A stretch of 64,000 nt of DNA from Sinosporangium siamense (GTDB lineage: Bacteria > Actinomycetota > Actinomycetes > Streptosporangiales > Streptosporangiaceae), in NCBI RefSeq assembly GCF_016863435.1, contig NZ_BOOW01000037.1, forward strand, positions 1 to 64,000, in the 5' to 3' direction. Position 1 is the stretch's first letter, and each line of letters starts with the position of its first letter. Positions 8,080 through 18,862 of the stretch are shown here, piece after piece. The translations under genes were made by a program, and so were the position numbers. Below the pieces are notes generated by a model. That model was not told the origin of the DNA. It did not search any database and saw nothing but the letters and a program-made list of their open reading frames with translations.

Positions 8080-8127
8080 GTTGTCCACAAGGTCGGTTGT
8101 CCGCGAGGTTGGTTGTCCACAAGGTCA
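8080..8127. repeat. Three tandem 16-bp repeats
   Basis: GTTGTCCACAAGGTCG, GTTGTCCGCGAGGTTG and GTTGTCCACAAGGTCA follow each other at 8080, 8096 and 8112. The last copy ends on the stop codon of the minus-strand DUF4239 gene. Function unknown; they sit between convergent genes. Confidence 0.75.
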
Positions 8128-8898
8128 GTTGTTGGCGGTGGTGACCACCGGGAACTGCGCGTCGATGCGGTTGTACTGCTGCTGGGCCGACTCGAAGGCG
8201 GTGGGCTCCACGGCGCTGGCGCCGCTGTAGGGATGGCTGATCATCTGGATGAAGACGATGCCAAACAACACCACGGTCATCCGGACGACGTCGCCGACAA
8301 CCGACGCACCTGAGGGTTTCGCACCGTTGAACCATGGAAGTGCGATGACGAACATTCCGGATAGGAGCATGGCCACCACGAAGATGCTTTCCAAGTGGGT
8401 GCCGGCGTCTTCGGCGCGGATGGTGCGGGCGTGGCTGACCTGGGAGGCCAGGGAAAGGGCGTCCTTGTGGAGGTCGCGCATGTCCTCTTGCTTGGGGCTG
8501 AGGCGGAGCAGCGACGCGCGGAGGCCTTCCAGCGTGGTGTCGGGCACGGGGGAGAGCTTGTCCTCGGGCATCAGGGGCCAGTCGAGGGTGATGCTCTGCG
8601 AGGTGTACGTCTTGATCTGGTTTCTGATCTCACCCGAGCCGGGTATGGGCGCGACCGTCCAGTAGAGCTCGGTAAGGGTTTCGGCCTCGGCGGTGGCGTC
8701 GGTGCTGGCGGCGGTGATGGCGTCGCGGCAGAGTACGGCGGCGTAGGCGAGGACGAGAAGGTATACGGCCAATGCCAGGTTTGCGGCGAAATCCAGGGCG
8801 ATGGGACCGTGTTCATGGTTATCTGCGCCTTTTCGCCGCAAAATCAGAAGTACGATGAGCAGTACGGCAACAGCCACTCCGATGGTTAGCGCGATCAA
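8125..8898 (-). CDS. DUF4239 (bestrophin-like) membrane protein, 257 aa
   Basis: TTG 8898 is chosen because GAGGAGGGACCACGG gives an ideal ribosome site; longer reading to 8979 lacks one. Membrane segments are visible at the extreme N-terminus (LIALTIGVAVAVLLIVLLIL), at about residues 42-60 (ALDFAANLALAVYLLVLAYA) and as two near the C-terminus (IFVVAMLLSGMFVIALPWF; VVRMTVVLFGIVFIQM). The long middle loop is soluble and helical (DLHKDALSLASQVSHARTIR). This topology and the terminal HPYSGA motif fit the DUF4239 family, distantly related to bestrophin channels. Substrate and role are unknown. It converges with the binding-protein-like gene. Confidence 0.7.
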   Translation of the reverse strand: MIALTIGVAVAVLLIVLLILRRKGADNHEHGPIALDFAANLALAVYLLVLAYAAVLCRDAITAASTDATAEAETLTELYWTVAPIPGSGEIRNQIKTYTSQSITLDWPLMPEDKLSPVPDTTLEGLRASLLRLSPKQEDMRDLHKDALSLASQVSHARTIRAEDAGTHLESIFVVAMLLSGMFVIALPWFNGAKPSGASVVGDVVRMTVVLFGIVFIQMISHPYSGASAVEPTAFESAQQQYNRIDAQFPVVTTANN

Positions 8899-9430
8899 CC
8901 GTGGTCCCTCCTCAGTTTGTTCATCACTGAGAGTAAGGGGACGGCGCGCCACACACGAGCTTTCCACCGTGTTTCCCAAAGAAATCCAGCTCTGAGTGGA
9001 AATTGTTACACACCGCCCGCTAGCCGATCAGGCACATGCGGCCACCAAAGCTTGATATATGGGGCTTTCAGATAATTTTTCGGGTCATATGGTGACAAGT
9101 CGGCTGGCGTCCGACCCGGCGGGGCGCCGCCGAGGAGCTGCGGCTTCGCCGCGGGACGACGAGCCGCCCTGCGACGCGATACCCCGACAAATCCCAATCT
9201 TTCCTACGAGCTGCCGCTTAATGCGCAAGCGCGGGCATAAATAACCACGCTCCTCACATAGCCAAGACAAGCACCCGAATCTACCACCGCAAAGAGTGAC
9301 GCGCCGAGCCAAAAATAAAGGCTCAGTCACGTATCCGCTCCATGATTGCCGACATCATGTAAAGACTCCCACCAGACAGGGATCATCCACGCGAAATCGT
9401 GGGATTGAACGTCTTGGCGGAAGGGCACCC
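8899..9430. other. Intergenic region, no gene seen
   Basis: About 530 bp between two divergent genes. It is less GC-rich than the coding regions (for example 9040-9095 and 9295-9370) and contains no frame with convincing codon use. It should hold the promoters of both flanking genes. Confidence 0.5.
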
Positions 9431-10381
9431 GTGAAAAGAGATCATATGTGGATACGTCCCTGCAGTCGGGGGGCTGTGCGGCTGACCATGGCCACACTGT
9501 TCGCCACGCAGATATCGATCATTGTTATCGCCTCAACCGGCCATCCGGCCACGGCGAAGACACCCGCGGACTCGCCGCCGATCAGGCTTGACCTCGCACC
9601 GCCGGCAGCCGCGCACACACCGCTCACCGTCTCATCGGCACCCGCACAGTCCACAAAACCGGACCGGCCAAGCATGCAGCACCAGCTGGTCATGCTGACC
9701 TACGGCCTGGACGGACTCATCGAAAGCGCCCAGCCCGACGACACAAGCGCCGCCGAGAAGATCCCGGTCATCATCTACACCACCGAAGCCGACGAGGCCG
9801 CCACAAAGGCCAAGGCAGCCCGAGAGGCTGACAAGCACCACGACACCCGCAAAGTCAGCCGAACCGCCTCAGGCGACACCCAGGATGCCGACAGCCAGGA
9901 CACAGCGGGTACGGCAGAAGCCGTCGAAGGCATCGCCGTACTCAAACGTGCCATTCCCCGCCGCGCGGCGCGGGCCGCCCGGGCGGGGGCGCGGATGGCG
10001 CATTCGGCGGCGATGTTCCGGCTGCGCCGGGCCGGGCTGGGATGGCGGTCGTCCCGGGGGTGTTCCCACCGCTGGCTGCGGTGGTGCACCTCGCTGGAGA
10101 CGATGCGCCGCGGCACCCTGACGGAGGTCATCCGTCTCAAACGGCGCAGCGGGTGTCCGATCATCGTCACCGGGGGCACCGAGGTGGGCCACGCACCGGG
10201 GCCCTTCAGCCACGGCGCGGGGTACAAGGTGGACATTGCCCAGGGCAAGTGCATCAACCGCTACATCAACCGGAAGTACCGCTATATCCGCACCCGTGGT
10301 GACGGCGCCCGCCTCTACCGCGACCGCGACGGCGACATCTACGCGAGGGAACCCTCCCACTGGGACATCCTCGTCACCTAG
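9431..10381 (+). CDS. Secreted LAS/M15-type zinc peptidase (D-Ala-D-Ala carboxypeptidase-like), 316 aa
   Basis: GTG 9431 follows GCGGAAGGG; the N-terminus carries basic residues and a hydrophobic stretch (MATLFATQISIIVIAS) suited to export. Residues 45-190 are a low-complexity Ala/Thr/Asp-rich linker with a basic segment (RRAARAARAGARM). The C-terminal domain has the LAS metallopeptidase pattern: SHGAGYKVDI (zinc ligands His261 and Asp268) and EPSHWDI (catalytic Glu307, zinc ligand His310), preceded by CPIIVTGGTEVGHA. Such domains cleave peptidoglycan cross-bridges or D-Ala-D-Ala ends. I infer a cell-wall hydrolase. It ends just before a repeat array and a bidirectional terminator. Confidence 0.75.
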   Translation: MKRDHMWIRPCSRGAVRLTMATLFATQISIIVIASTGHPATAKTPADSPPIRLDLAPPAAAHTPLTVSSAPAQSTKPDRPSMQHQLVMLTYGLDGLIESAQPDDTSAAEKIPVIIYTTEADEAATKAKAAREADKHHDTRKVSRTASGDTQDADSQDTAGTAEAVEGIAVLKRAIPRRAARAARAGARMAHSAAMFRLRRAGLGWRSSRGCSHRWLRWCTSLETMRRGTLTEVIRLKRRSGCPIIVTGGTEVGHAPGPFSHGAGYKVDIAQGKCINRYINRKYRYIRTRGDGARLYRDRDGDIYAREPSHWDILVT

Positions 10382-10405
10382 GAAGCCGCTCAGCGCGGAT
10401 CAAAC

Positions 10406-10465
10406 GGTGCCGCGCAAAACAGTGCCGCGCAAAACAGTGCCGCGCAAAACAGTGCCGCGCAAAAA
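10406..10465. repeat. Four tandem copies of a 15-bp repeat
   Basis: The unit is approximately AGTGCCGCGCAAAAC, the first copy starting GGTGCC. The array lies 25 bp after the peptidase stop and directly before the shared terminator. It could be a slipped-strand expansion; no function is evident. Confidence 0.85.
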
Positions 10466-10507
10466 CTGAGTGCCGCCGCCCCGGCAAACAAGGGCGGCGG
10501 CACTCAG
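10466..10507. terminator. Bidirectional terminator between convergent genes
   Basis: CTGAGTGCCGCCGCC (10466-10480) pairs perfectly with GGCGGCGGCACTCAG (10493-10507) around a 12-nt loop. It separates the rightward peptidase gene from the leftward asd gene. No T-tract, as is usual for actinobacterial terminators. Confidence 0.85.
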
Positions 10508-10527
10508 CGTGCAGCGTGTATCAAACC

Positions 10528-12872
<2,345 letters not shown>

Positions 12873-12982
12873 GAGATGTCTCCCCACTCAGAGATGTGGA
12901 GCTCACAGTCTAACGGCGCTCGAATATGCCACTTGAGTGAGACCACAATGTGGACATTTCATGCTCAGAGGACGTCTTCCCG

Positions 12983-13513
12983 TCAGGCAGTCGTGCGCTC
13001 CTCCACCACGTCGAGTCGGGTATGCGCGACAAGTGCCTGAAGCGCCCGCAGAGCGGCACCCGCGTGATTGCCCCAGGTGTTGAAATAGGAGTATTGCCAC
13101 CACCACAGCGCCTCCAGCGGACGACCCGCCTGGAAGTGCCGCAACCCGTGGATCAAGTCCGCCGCCACCGCCGCGAGATCATCCGAAAGCCGGTACGGCG
13201 TGACCGACGTGTCCTTGTACGGATCGAACACCTCGGCATAGTCGTCGACCGGGCCAAGCCGCTCGGCGAGAGCCGTACGAATCTCGTCGAGATCGGGATC
13301 CTCGCTGAGATGCGGCTCCCAGTTGCCGGAAAGAATCACGTCCTGGCTCGCTCCCAACTGGGCACCGGCCAGACTGACCTGGGAAACCTCCATAAGCAGC
13401 AGCGGCAGGGTGGCGTCACCCCCTTCCCCACGGGCAAGGCGGGTCAACCCGTCCAGATAGTTCTGTGCGTGCCCGGCGACACTCTCCGCGAGGGCACTCC
13501 ACTCGTCAGACAT
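12983..13513 (-). CDS. DUF5063 family protein, 176 aa
   Basis: ATG 13513 overlaps the end of recR by 8 nt. The sequence is acidic and helical, with characteristic blocks [39 protein letters not shown] and a Trp/Tyr-rich [19 protein letters not shown]. This matches the small actinobacterial family annotated DUF5063, usually encoded directly after recR. The function is unknown; conserved linkage to RecR suggests a role near recombinational repair, but that is inference. Confidence 0.8.
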   Translation of the reverse strand: MSDEWSALAESVAGHAQNYLDGLTRLARGEGGDATLPLLLMEVSQVSLAGAQLGASQDVILSGNWEPHLSEDPDLDEIRTALAERLGPVDDYAEVFDPYKDTSVTPYRLSDDLAAVAADLIHGLRHFQAGRPLEALWWWQYSYFNTWGNHAGAALRALQALVAHTRLDVVEERTTA

Positions 13514-14105
13514 CCAGCAGCCTCCGTCCTTCGAACGCGCGGCCCAAAGTGACCTCGTCGGCGTATTCGAGATCACCGCCCACCGGCAGGCCGCTGGCGA
13601 GCCTGGTCACTTTCAGGCCCATCGGCTTGACGAGCCTCGCGAGGTAGGTGGCTGTCGCCTCCCCCTCCAGATTGGGATCGGTGGCGAGGATCAGCTCCGT
13701 CACCACCCCGTCCGCCAAGCGGGTCATGAGCTCACGCACCCGCAGGTCGTCGGGGCCGACGCCGTCGATCGGGCTGATCGCCCCACCGAGCACGTGGTAG
13801 CGGCCCCGGAACTCGCGCGTCTTCTCGATCGCGACGACGTCCTTGGACTCCTCCACCACGCAGATGACATGCGGATCGCGGCGGGCGTCCCGGCAGATCC
13901 GGCACTCCTCCTCCGCCGCCACATTTCCACATGTACGGCAGAAGCGGACCTTGGCCTTCACCTCCAGCAGCACGTGAGCCAGCCGCTTGACATCGGCGGG
14001 ATCGGCCGCGAGCAGGTGGAACGCGATCCGCTGCGCGCTCTTGGGACCGACGCCGGGAAGCATCCCGAGCTCGTCGATCAGGTTCTGCACGACCCCTTCG
14101 TACAT
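13506..14105 (-). CDS. recR: Recombination mediator RecR, 199 aa
   Basis: RecR forms a clamp with RecO to load RecA at single-stranded gaps. Visible features are the helix-hairpin-helix region [20 protein letters not shown], the four-Cys zinc finger (FCRTCGNVA...[10 protein letters not shown]), the Toprim core [14 protein letters not shown] and the C-terminal Walker-like [12 protein letters not shown]. Length is exactly typical. The ATG at 14105 directly abuts the stop of ybaB, the classical dnaX-ybaB-recR order being kept here except that the GAF regulator lies between ybaB and dnaX. Confidence 0.97.
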   Translation of the reverse strand: MYEGVVQNLIDELGMLPGVGPKSAQRIAFHLLAADPADVKRLAHVLLEVKAKVRFCRTCGNVAAEEECRICRDARRDPHVICVVEESKDVVAIEKTREFRGRYHVLGGAISPIDGVGPDDLRVRELMTRLADGVVTELILATDPNLEGEATATYLARLVKPMGLKVTRLASGLPVGGDLEYADEVTLGRAFEGRRLLDV

Positions 14106-14453
14106 CTAGAATCCCGGCAACTGTCCGAGCCCGCCGCCGAGTCCCTGGGCGAGCGGGCCGAGTTTCTCCTGCTGAAGGTCGGCCGCCGCGCGCACTGCGT
14201 CGCGCACGGCCGCGATGACCAGATCCGCGATCGTGTCCGCCGTCTCCTGGGCGTCGCCGGAGTCGACGACCTCTGGACTGATCTTGAGTTCGAGCAGCTC
14301 GCCCGAGCCGTTCACCGTGGCCACCACAAGGCCACCGCCCGCGGTGCCCTTGACCTCGGCATCGCTGAGCTCCTGCTGGGCGCTGACGAGCTGCTGCTGC
14401 ATGAGCTGCGCTTGCTCCAGCAACTGCTGCAGGTTGACATCCCCTGGGTTCAC
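14106..14453 (-). CDS. ybaB: YbaB/EbfC nucleoid-associated protein, 115 aa
   Basis: A small DNA-binding protein of the EbfC family that forms dimers and binds DNA. The signature is the Gln/Leu-rich N-terminal helix ([19 protein letters not shown]), then [20 protein letters not shown] and ISPEVVDS. The C-terminus is Gly-rich. It starts with GTG 14453 and is followed without a gap by recR, so the two and the DUF5063 gene form an operon. Confidence 0.92.
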   Translation of the reverse strand: MNPGDVNLQQLLEQAQLMQQQLVSAQQELSDAEVKGTAGGGLVVATVNGSGELLELKISPEVVDSGDAQETADTIADLVIAAVRDAVRAAADLQQEKLGPLAQGLGGGLGQLPGF

Positions 14454-14557
14454 CGTCGTGCGCTCCTCGTGACTCCGTGTCCGTGACTTTCCCGAGCCTA
14501 CGGGGTTTGGGTCGGCAGTTGCACTGAGCGGTCACGTGTTCCCGCGAGGGAGGGGTG

Positions 14558-14599
14558 AAGGCCGGGCCCCGGCCCCCTCTACCGGAAGGGCCCGGCCTT
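14558..14599. other. Very stable hairpin in a divergent promoter region
   Basis: AAGGCCGGGCCC (14558-14569) pairs with GGGCCCGGCCTT (14588-14599). It looks like a terminator, yet it lies upstream of both flanking genes, which are transcribed away from it. It might insulate the two promoters or end an unannotated short transcript. Confidence 0.6.
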
Positions 14600-14769
14600 T
14601 GACGCTAGCCGCAGCGGCCGCACTACGGCAGCGCGCCGAGTGAAAACTAGCCGGAGCGAGGTTGCGCACACGTTGCATGCGTTCGATCACTCTTCGTACA
14701 CGTCGGATCGGCGGAATCGGTTGCGAGAAGGGGTGCATAACCCGGATGCTTCGCCCAAGTAGCCAAGAA

Positions 14770-16254
14770 ATGGGGGTGGCGGTGAGCACGGGCCACCTGC
14801 ACAGTGGAACAATCCAAGATCTAGAAGCGTACGGCGAACGAGTTCGGACGGCGCACGACATGATGGCCGCGGGTGACGGGCACCACTCCGCCGATCCGCC
14901 CCGAGGAGTGATCTCCGCCTCGTGGCGGCGCTCCCTGGCCGCCGGTGTCGACCCCGACACCCAGTCCGCCACCCAGGTCTGCGATCACCGCGACCTCGGC
15001 ACCGTGCGCTCCTCCCACCCGCTGCAGCCCCTGCTTCCCATGCTGGCCCACACCCTGCTCGCTGTGGCCGACGAAACCGCCCACATCATGATCGTGACCG
15101 ATGCGCGGGGGCTCGTCCTGTGGCGCGACGGCAACCACGGAGCCATGCGCAGCGCGGACCGGGTCGGGCTCGCCGACGGCTTCGACTGGGGGGAGCAGGC
15201 CATCGGGACGAACGGCATGGGCACGGCTCTTGCCGTACGACGGCCTGTTCACGTCTATTCCACCGAGCATCTCGTCCGGGCGTTGCACGTGTGGTCGTGC
15301 AGTGCGGCCCCCATCACCGATCCTGATACCGGTGACCTGCTGGGATGTGTCGACATCAGTGGGCCTATGCACAGCATGCACCCGGCCACCGTCGCTCTGG
15401 TCGGGGCGGCCGCGCATCTCGCGGAGAGCCATCTCGAACTCAGGATGCGCGAGCGGGACGATCGGCTCAGGGTGCGTTATGAGGCCTATGTTCGCTCGCG
15501 TCAGGGGGAAATTGCGGCACTTGTCACCCGAACCGGGCGTGTCATCGCGGGGGATCCAGCGGGCACCTGGGGGAATCGTGTCCATATGCCCGTCGTCGGC
15601 GACCACGTCACCCGCCTCGACGGTGGGGCCGGTGTGCTTGAGCCTCTGGGCGAAGGTTTCATTCTGCGCACTCCCGACCGTCCCGGCACCACACCTGCTC
15701 TGCGGCTCGCCTTCCTCGGCACCGAACCGCCTCAGGCGAATGTGGACGGCAGGTGCATCGTGCTTTCCCTCCGCCATGCGGAGATCCTCGCTCTTCTCGC
15801 GCTCAACCCGCGGGGATTGACGGCGGAACAGCTCTCATTTCACCTCTATGGCGATGATGGCAACCCTGTCACCATCCGTGCGGAGATCCATCGGTTACGG
15901 GCACAGCTGGGGGGCATGGTGGTGGCCAAGCCGTACCGGCTGGCCGCTCCCGTCTATGCGGACTTTCTCGATCTTCAGCGGCTTTTGTCCAACATGGACA
16001 CTATGGCGGTTGCGCGTGCCTATACCGGGCCGTTGTTGCCGCGCTCGGAGGCCCCTGAGATCCGCAGGGAACGTGAACAGCTCGAAGGTCAGGTCCGGGC
16101 CCGGCTGTTGCTCAGCGGCTCGGCCGAGGCCCTCTGGGCTTATGTTCAGACCGAGGGCGGGCGTGAGGACTATGAGGTGCTGGAACGTGTCAACGCCATG
16201 TTGCCGCCCGACGACCACCGCGCGGTGGCGGCCCGGCTGCGGTTGCGCGGGTAG
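14770..16254 (+). CDS. GAF-domain transcriptional regulator (sigma-54-activator-like N-terminus), 494 aa
   Basis: ATG 14770 (or GTG 14782) starts the protein. The first 250 residues match the N-terminus of actinobacterial GAF regulators: VISASWRRSLAAGVDPDTQ, then a GAF domain (HIMIVTDARGLVLWRDG; WGEQAIGTNGMGTALAVRRP; GCVDISGPMHSMHP). There is no AAA+ domain and no Fis helix-turn-helix. The C-terminal third looks like a winged helix (HAEILALLALNPRGLTAEQL; TIRAEIHRLRAQLGG), typical of this shorter group. Members are often next to aldehyde dehydrogenase genes, but none is here. Ligand and targets unknown. Confidence 0.75.
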   Translation: MGVAVSTGHLHSGTIQDLEAYGERVRTAHDMMAAGDGHHSADPPRGVISASWRRSLAAGVDPDTQSATQVCDHRDLGTVRSSHPLQPLLPMLAHTLLAVADETAHIMIVTDARGLVLWRDGNHGAMRSADRVGLADGFDWGEQAIGTNGMGTALAVRRPVHVYSTEHLVRALHVWSCSAAPITDPDTGDLLGCVDISGPMHSMHPATVALVGAAAHLAESHLELRMRERDDRLRVRYEAYVRSRQGEIAALVTRTGRVIAGDPAGTWGNRVHMPVVGDHVTRLDGGAGVLEPLGEGFILRTPDRPGTTPALRLAFLGTEPPQANVDGRCIVLSLRHAEILALLALNPRGLTAEQLSFHLYGDDGNPVTIRAEIHRLRAQLGGMVVAKPYRLAAPVYADFLDLQRLLSNMDTMAVARAYTGPLLPRSEAPEIRREREQLEGQVRARLLLSGSAEALWAYVQTEGGREDYEVLERVNAMLPPDDHRAVAARLRLRG

Positions 16255-16292
16255 CCGTTCGCCGTTTGCGAGCCTTGGCGGCGCCTGCTCCG

Positions 16293-18470
16293 CTAGCTGT
16301 GGTCGATCTCCCCGATGACCTTCGCGCCCAGCATGCGCTCAAGCAGCGCCATGCCGCTGACCGTGTCGACATCCGCGTCGGCGTCGTTGAGCGGGTCGAC
16401 CTCGTCGGCCTCCGGCCTGGCCGGCTGCCGCGACGGCACCGACTCCGGCCAGCCCGCGGAACCCGCCTGCCGGGGACCACTCTGCGCCGCCGCCCTCGCC
16501 GCGGACCGCGCCGCCGCCAGCCCCGAACCGGGCGGGGGGGAGTCCGGCGGGGGCGCGCCGACATCCTCGGGAGGTGGGGCGGTCGGCCATGACTCGTCGG
16601 TGACCTGCGGGGCCGGCCTGGCAGGCGGGCCCTGCTGCGGCTGCGGGGCGGGCGGCTGGGGTTGTGACTGGGCTTGTGGCTGGGTTTGTGGCTGGGTTTG
16701 TGACTGCGGGGCCTGCGGGGCCGCGGGTTCCGGCCGGCGCGGTGGCGCCTGGCGTACGGTGGCCGCGTGCGGAGGTCCCCCCGGAGACCCGCCGACGACC
16801 GCCTCGACCCGCCAGTGGCCGCCGAGCACCTCGGTCAGCACACCGGCCACCACGGAGTCCTTGCCGCCGCCCATGAAGTTCTTCATCGCCCCGACCTGGG
16901 CGAAGCCGAGGGTCACCGTGTTGCCCTCGACCCCCACGACCTGGGCGTTGGTGTTGACGTTGGCCCAGACGACGATGCTGCGCTGCTTAAGCGCGGCCAG
17001 CACCGACGGCCACGCCTGCTGCACCCCGCCCACCGCACCGGACAGCGCGGCCGCGGGCGTGTCGGGCCGGGCCTGAGCCTGGGCTGCGGCCTGGGAGTGG
17101 GCCGGGGACGGCGGTTGTGAGCCCGGGCGTGTCGCCGCGGGCCAGTCGCCCTCTCCTCCGGAGGGCTGCGGCGCCGGGGCCTGGGGCTGGGCTTGTGGAG
17201 CTGTGCCGTATGAGACCGGGGGGGCAGGAGGTGCCGAGGGCGGGGCCGCCATCACGGGGGGTGCGCTCGGAACCGGCGCCGGGGCCGGGGCTGCGGAGGC
17301 GGCGAGCGACGGCGGCGCGCCGCGCTCAAGGCGCTCAAGCCGCGCCAAAAGCGCGGTCTCCCCCTGATCAGCCGCAGGCAGCAACACCCGTGCACACGTC
17401 AACTCAAGGACCAACCGGGGCGAAGCCGCCCCACGCATCTCCGTCAGCCCCGCGTTGAACAACTCAGCCGCCCGCGTCAGCTCGGCCGACCCCATGGACG
17501 CGGCCTGCTGGACAAGCCGCTCAAGCTCGTCACCCGGCCGATCGAGCAGCCCGCTCGACGCCGCCTCAGGCACATTCGCCAAGATCACCAGGTCGCGGAA
17601 ACGTTCCAACATGTCCATGGTGAAACGCCGGGGGTCATGTCCCCCCTCGATCACCCGGTTGACCGCCTGGAACACCAGGCCGCCGTCGCGGGCCGCGAAC
17701 GCTCCGACCATCTCGTCAAGAAGATCGCCGTCGGTGTAACCGAGCAGCGAAACCGCCCGCGCGTAAGTGATGCCGGCCTCGTCGGCCCCCGCCAGCAACT
17801 GGTCGAGAATCGACAACGAATCGCGCGCCGACCCCGCCCCGGCCCGCACCACCAGCGGCAGCGCCGCGGGCTCGAACGGCACGTTCTCCGAGACCAGGAT
17901 CTCCTCCAGCAGCGCCCGCAGCGTCGCGGGCGGCATCAGCCGGAACGGATAGTGGTGCGTGCGCGACTTGATGGTGCCGATGACCTTTTCCGGCTCGGTC
18001 GTCGCGAACACGAACTTCAGGTGCGGCGGAGGCTCCTCGACCAGTTTGAGCAGCGCATTGAACCCCTCGCGGGTCACCATGTGCGCCTCGTCGATGATGT
18101 AGATCTTGAACCGCGCCGACACGGGCGCGAAGAACGCCCGCTCACGCAGATCACGCGCGTCGTCCACACCACCGTGCGACGCCGCGTCGATCTCGATCAC
18201 ATCAAGGTGGCCCGGCCCCGTCGGCGCCAGCGCCACACAGGACTCACATTCCCCACAGGGATCGGGCGTCGGCCCCTTCTCGCAGTTGAGCGACCGGGCG
18301 AGGATGCGCGCGCTGGACGTCTTGCCGCAACCACGCGGGCCGCTGAACAGATATGCGTGGTTGATGCGCCCGCTCCGCAAGGCCTGCCGCAGCGGATCGG
18401 TCACATGCTCTTGGCCCTTGACCTCTGCGAACGTCCCGGGCCGATACTTGCGGTACAGCGCGAGGCTCAT
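16293..18470 (-). CDS. dnaX: DNA polymerase III subunit gamma/tau, 725 aa
   Basis: Clamp-loader ATPase. Key motifs are YRKYRPGTFAEVKGQ, the Walker A FSGPRGCGKTSSARILA, the zinc module (CEKGPTPDPCGECESC), the Walker B IYIIDEAHM and the SRC-type sensor motif GTIKSRTHHYPFR. Residues 1-370 are the conserved ATPase and collar; the remaining half is an unusually long Pro/Ala/Gln-rich tail with a small conserved island (VLAALKQRSIVVWANVN) resembling the tau C-terminal domain. No programmed frameshift signal is apparent. The SRP RNA gene lies immediately upstream on the same strand. Confidence 0.96.
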   Translation of the reverse strand: MSLALYRKYRPGTFAEVKGQEHVTDPLRQALRSGRINHAYLFSGPRGCGKTSSARILARSLNCEKGPTPDPCGECESCVALAPTGPGHLDVIEIDAASHGGVDDARDLRERAFFAPVSARFKIYIIDEAHMVTREGFNALLKLVEEPPPHLKFVFATTEPEKVIGTIKSRTHHYPFRLMPPATLRALLEEILVSENVPFEPAALPLVVRAGAGSARDSLSILDQLLAGADEAGITYARAVSLLGYTDGDLLDEMVGAFAARDGGLVFQAVNRVIEGGHDPRRFTMDMLERFRDLVILANVPEAASSGLLDRPGDELERLVQQAASMGSAELTRAAELFNAGLTEMRGAASPRLVLELTCARVLLPAADQGETALLARLERLERGAPPSLAASAAPAPAPVPSAPPVMAAPPSAPPAPPVSYGTAPQAQPQAPAPQPSGGEGDWPAATRPGSQPPSPAHSQAAAQAQARPDTPAAALSGAVGGVQQAWPSVLAALKQRSIVVWANVNTNAQVVGVEGNTVTLGFAQVGAMKNFMGGGKDSVVAGVLTEVLGGHWRVEAVVGGSPGGPPHAATVRQAPPRRPEPAAPQAPQSQTQPQTQPQAQSQPQPPAPQPQQGPPARPAPQVTDESWPTAPPPEDVGAPPPDSPPPGSGLAAARSAARAAAQSGPRQAGSAGWPESVPSRQPARPEADEVDPLNDADADVDTVSGMALLERMLGAKVIGEIDHS

Positions 18471-18491
18471 GGGGCTGCCCTCCGACTAAGA

Positions 18492-18583
18492 GACCCCCCG
18501 CACACCCGCCAGAGCCCGCTTATCCTTGCTGCCTTCCGGCCCTGGGGAGGTTCACAGGATGACGCCGCGCGAGGGGTCCTGAC
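18492..18583 (-). ncRNA. ffs: Signal recognition particle RNA, bacterial small type (4.5S)
   Basis: The minus strand contains the universally conserved SRP core GTGAACCTCCCCAGG, CCGGAAGGCAGCAAGG (with the GGAA tetraloop) and complementary ends GTCAGGACCCCTC / GGGGGGTC. Ends are approximate. Location directly before dnaX is the usual actinobacterial arrangement. Confidence 0.93.
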
Positions 18584-18664
18584 ACATTCTAGCGCTGTAC
18601 GGCACCGCCTCGACCCATGTTTTTCCCGTCACACCGACTCCAGAAGTCCGGTAAGCTTCTCGAC

Positions 18665-18750
18665 GGAGGATTCGCCTAGTTGGCCTAGGGCGCACGCTTG
18701 GAAAGCGTGTTGGGGGCAACCCCTCGCGAGTTCGAATCTCGCATCCTCCG
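18665..18750 (+). tRNA. tRNA-Ser (GGA)
   Basis: The acceptor stem GGAGGAT (18665-18671) pairs with ATCCTCC (18743-18749), discriminator G. The anticodon stem CACGC/GCGTG encloses TTGGAAA, anticodon GGA at 18700-18702. A long class II variable arm and a T-arm with GTTCGAATC are present. CCA is not encoded. Confidence 0.96.
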
Positions 18751-18770
18751 CGCTTGGTTGAGGCAGCTCG

Positions 18771-18798
18771 AAGCCCGGTCCCTACCCAGACCGGGCTT
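18771..18798 (+). terminator. Terminator after tRNA-Ser
   Basis: AAGCCCGGTC (18771-18780) pairs with GACCGGGCTT (18789-18798) followed by CTCGCTTTCC. It lies 20 bp after the tRNA and probably ends its transcript. Confidence 0.8.
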
Positions 18799-18862
18799 CT
18801 CGCTTTCCAGGCTTCAGGGACGTCCCTGTCCTGGGGATGCGGTCAGTCGTTGACGTCAAGCG

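Noticed and set aside
9085-9330. 81-residue minus-strand frame in the divergent region
   Set aside because: No ribosome site, poor codon use and no recognisable features.
16293-17200. Programmed frameshift in dnaX
   Set aside because: No A-rich slippery sequence or suitably placed hairpin was seen; the long Pro-rich tail explains the length.
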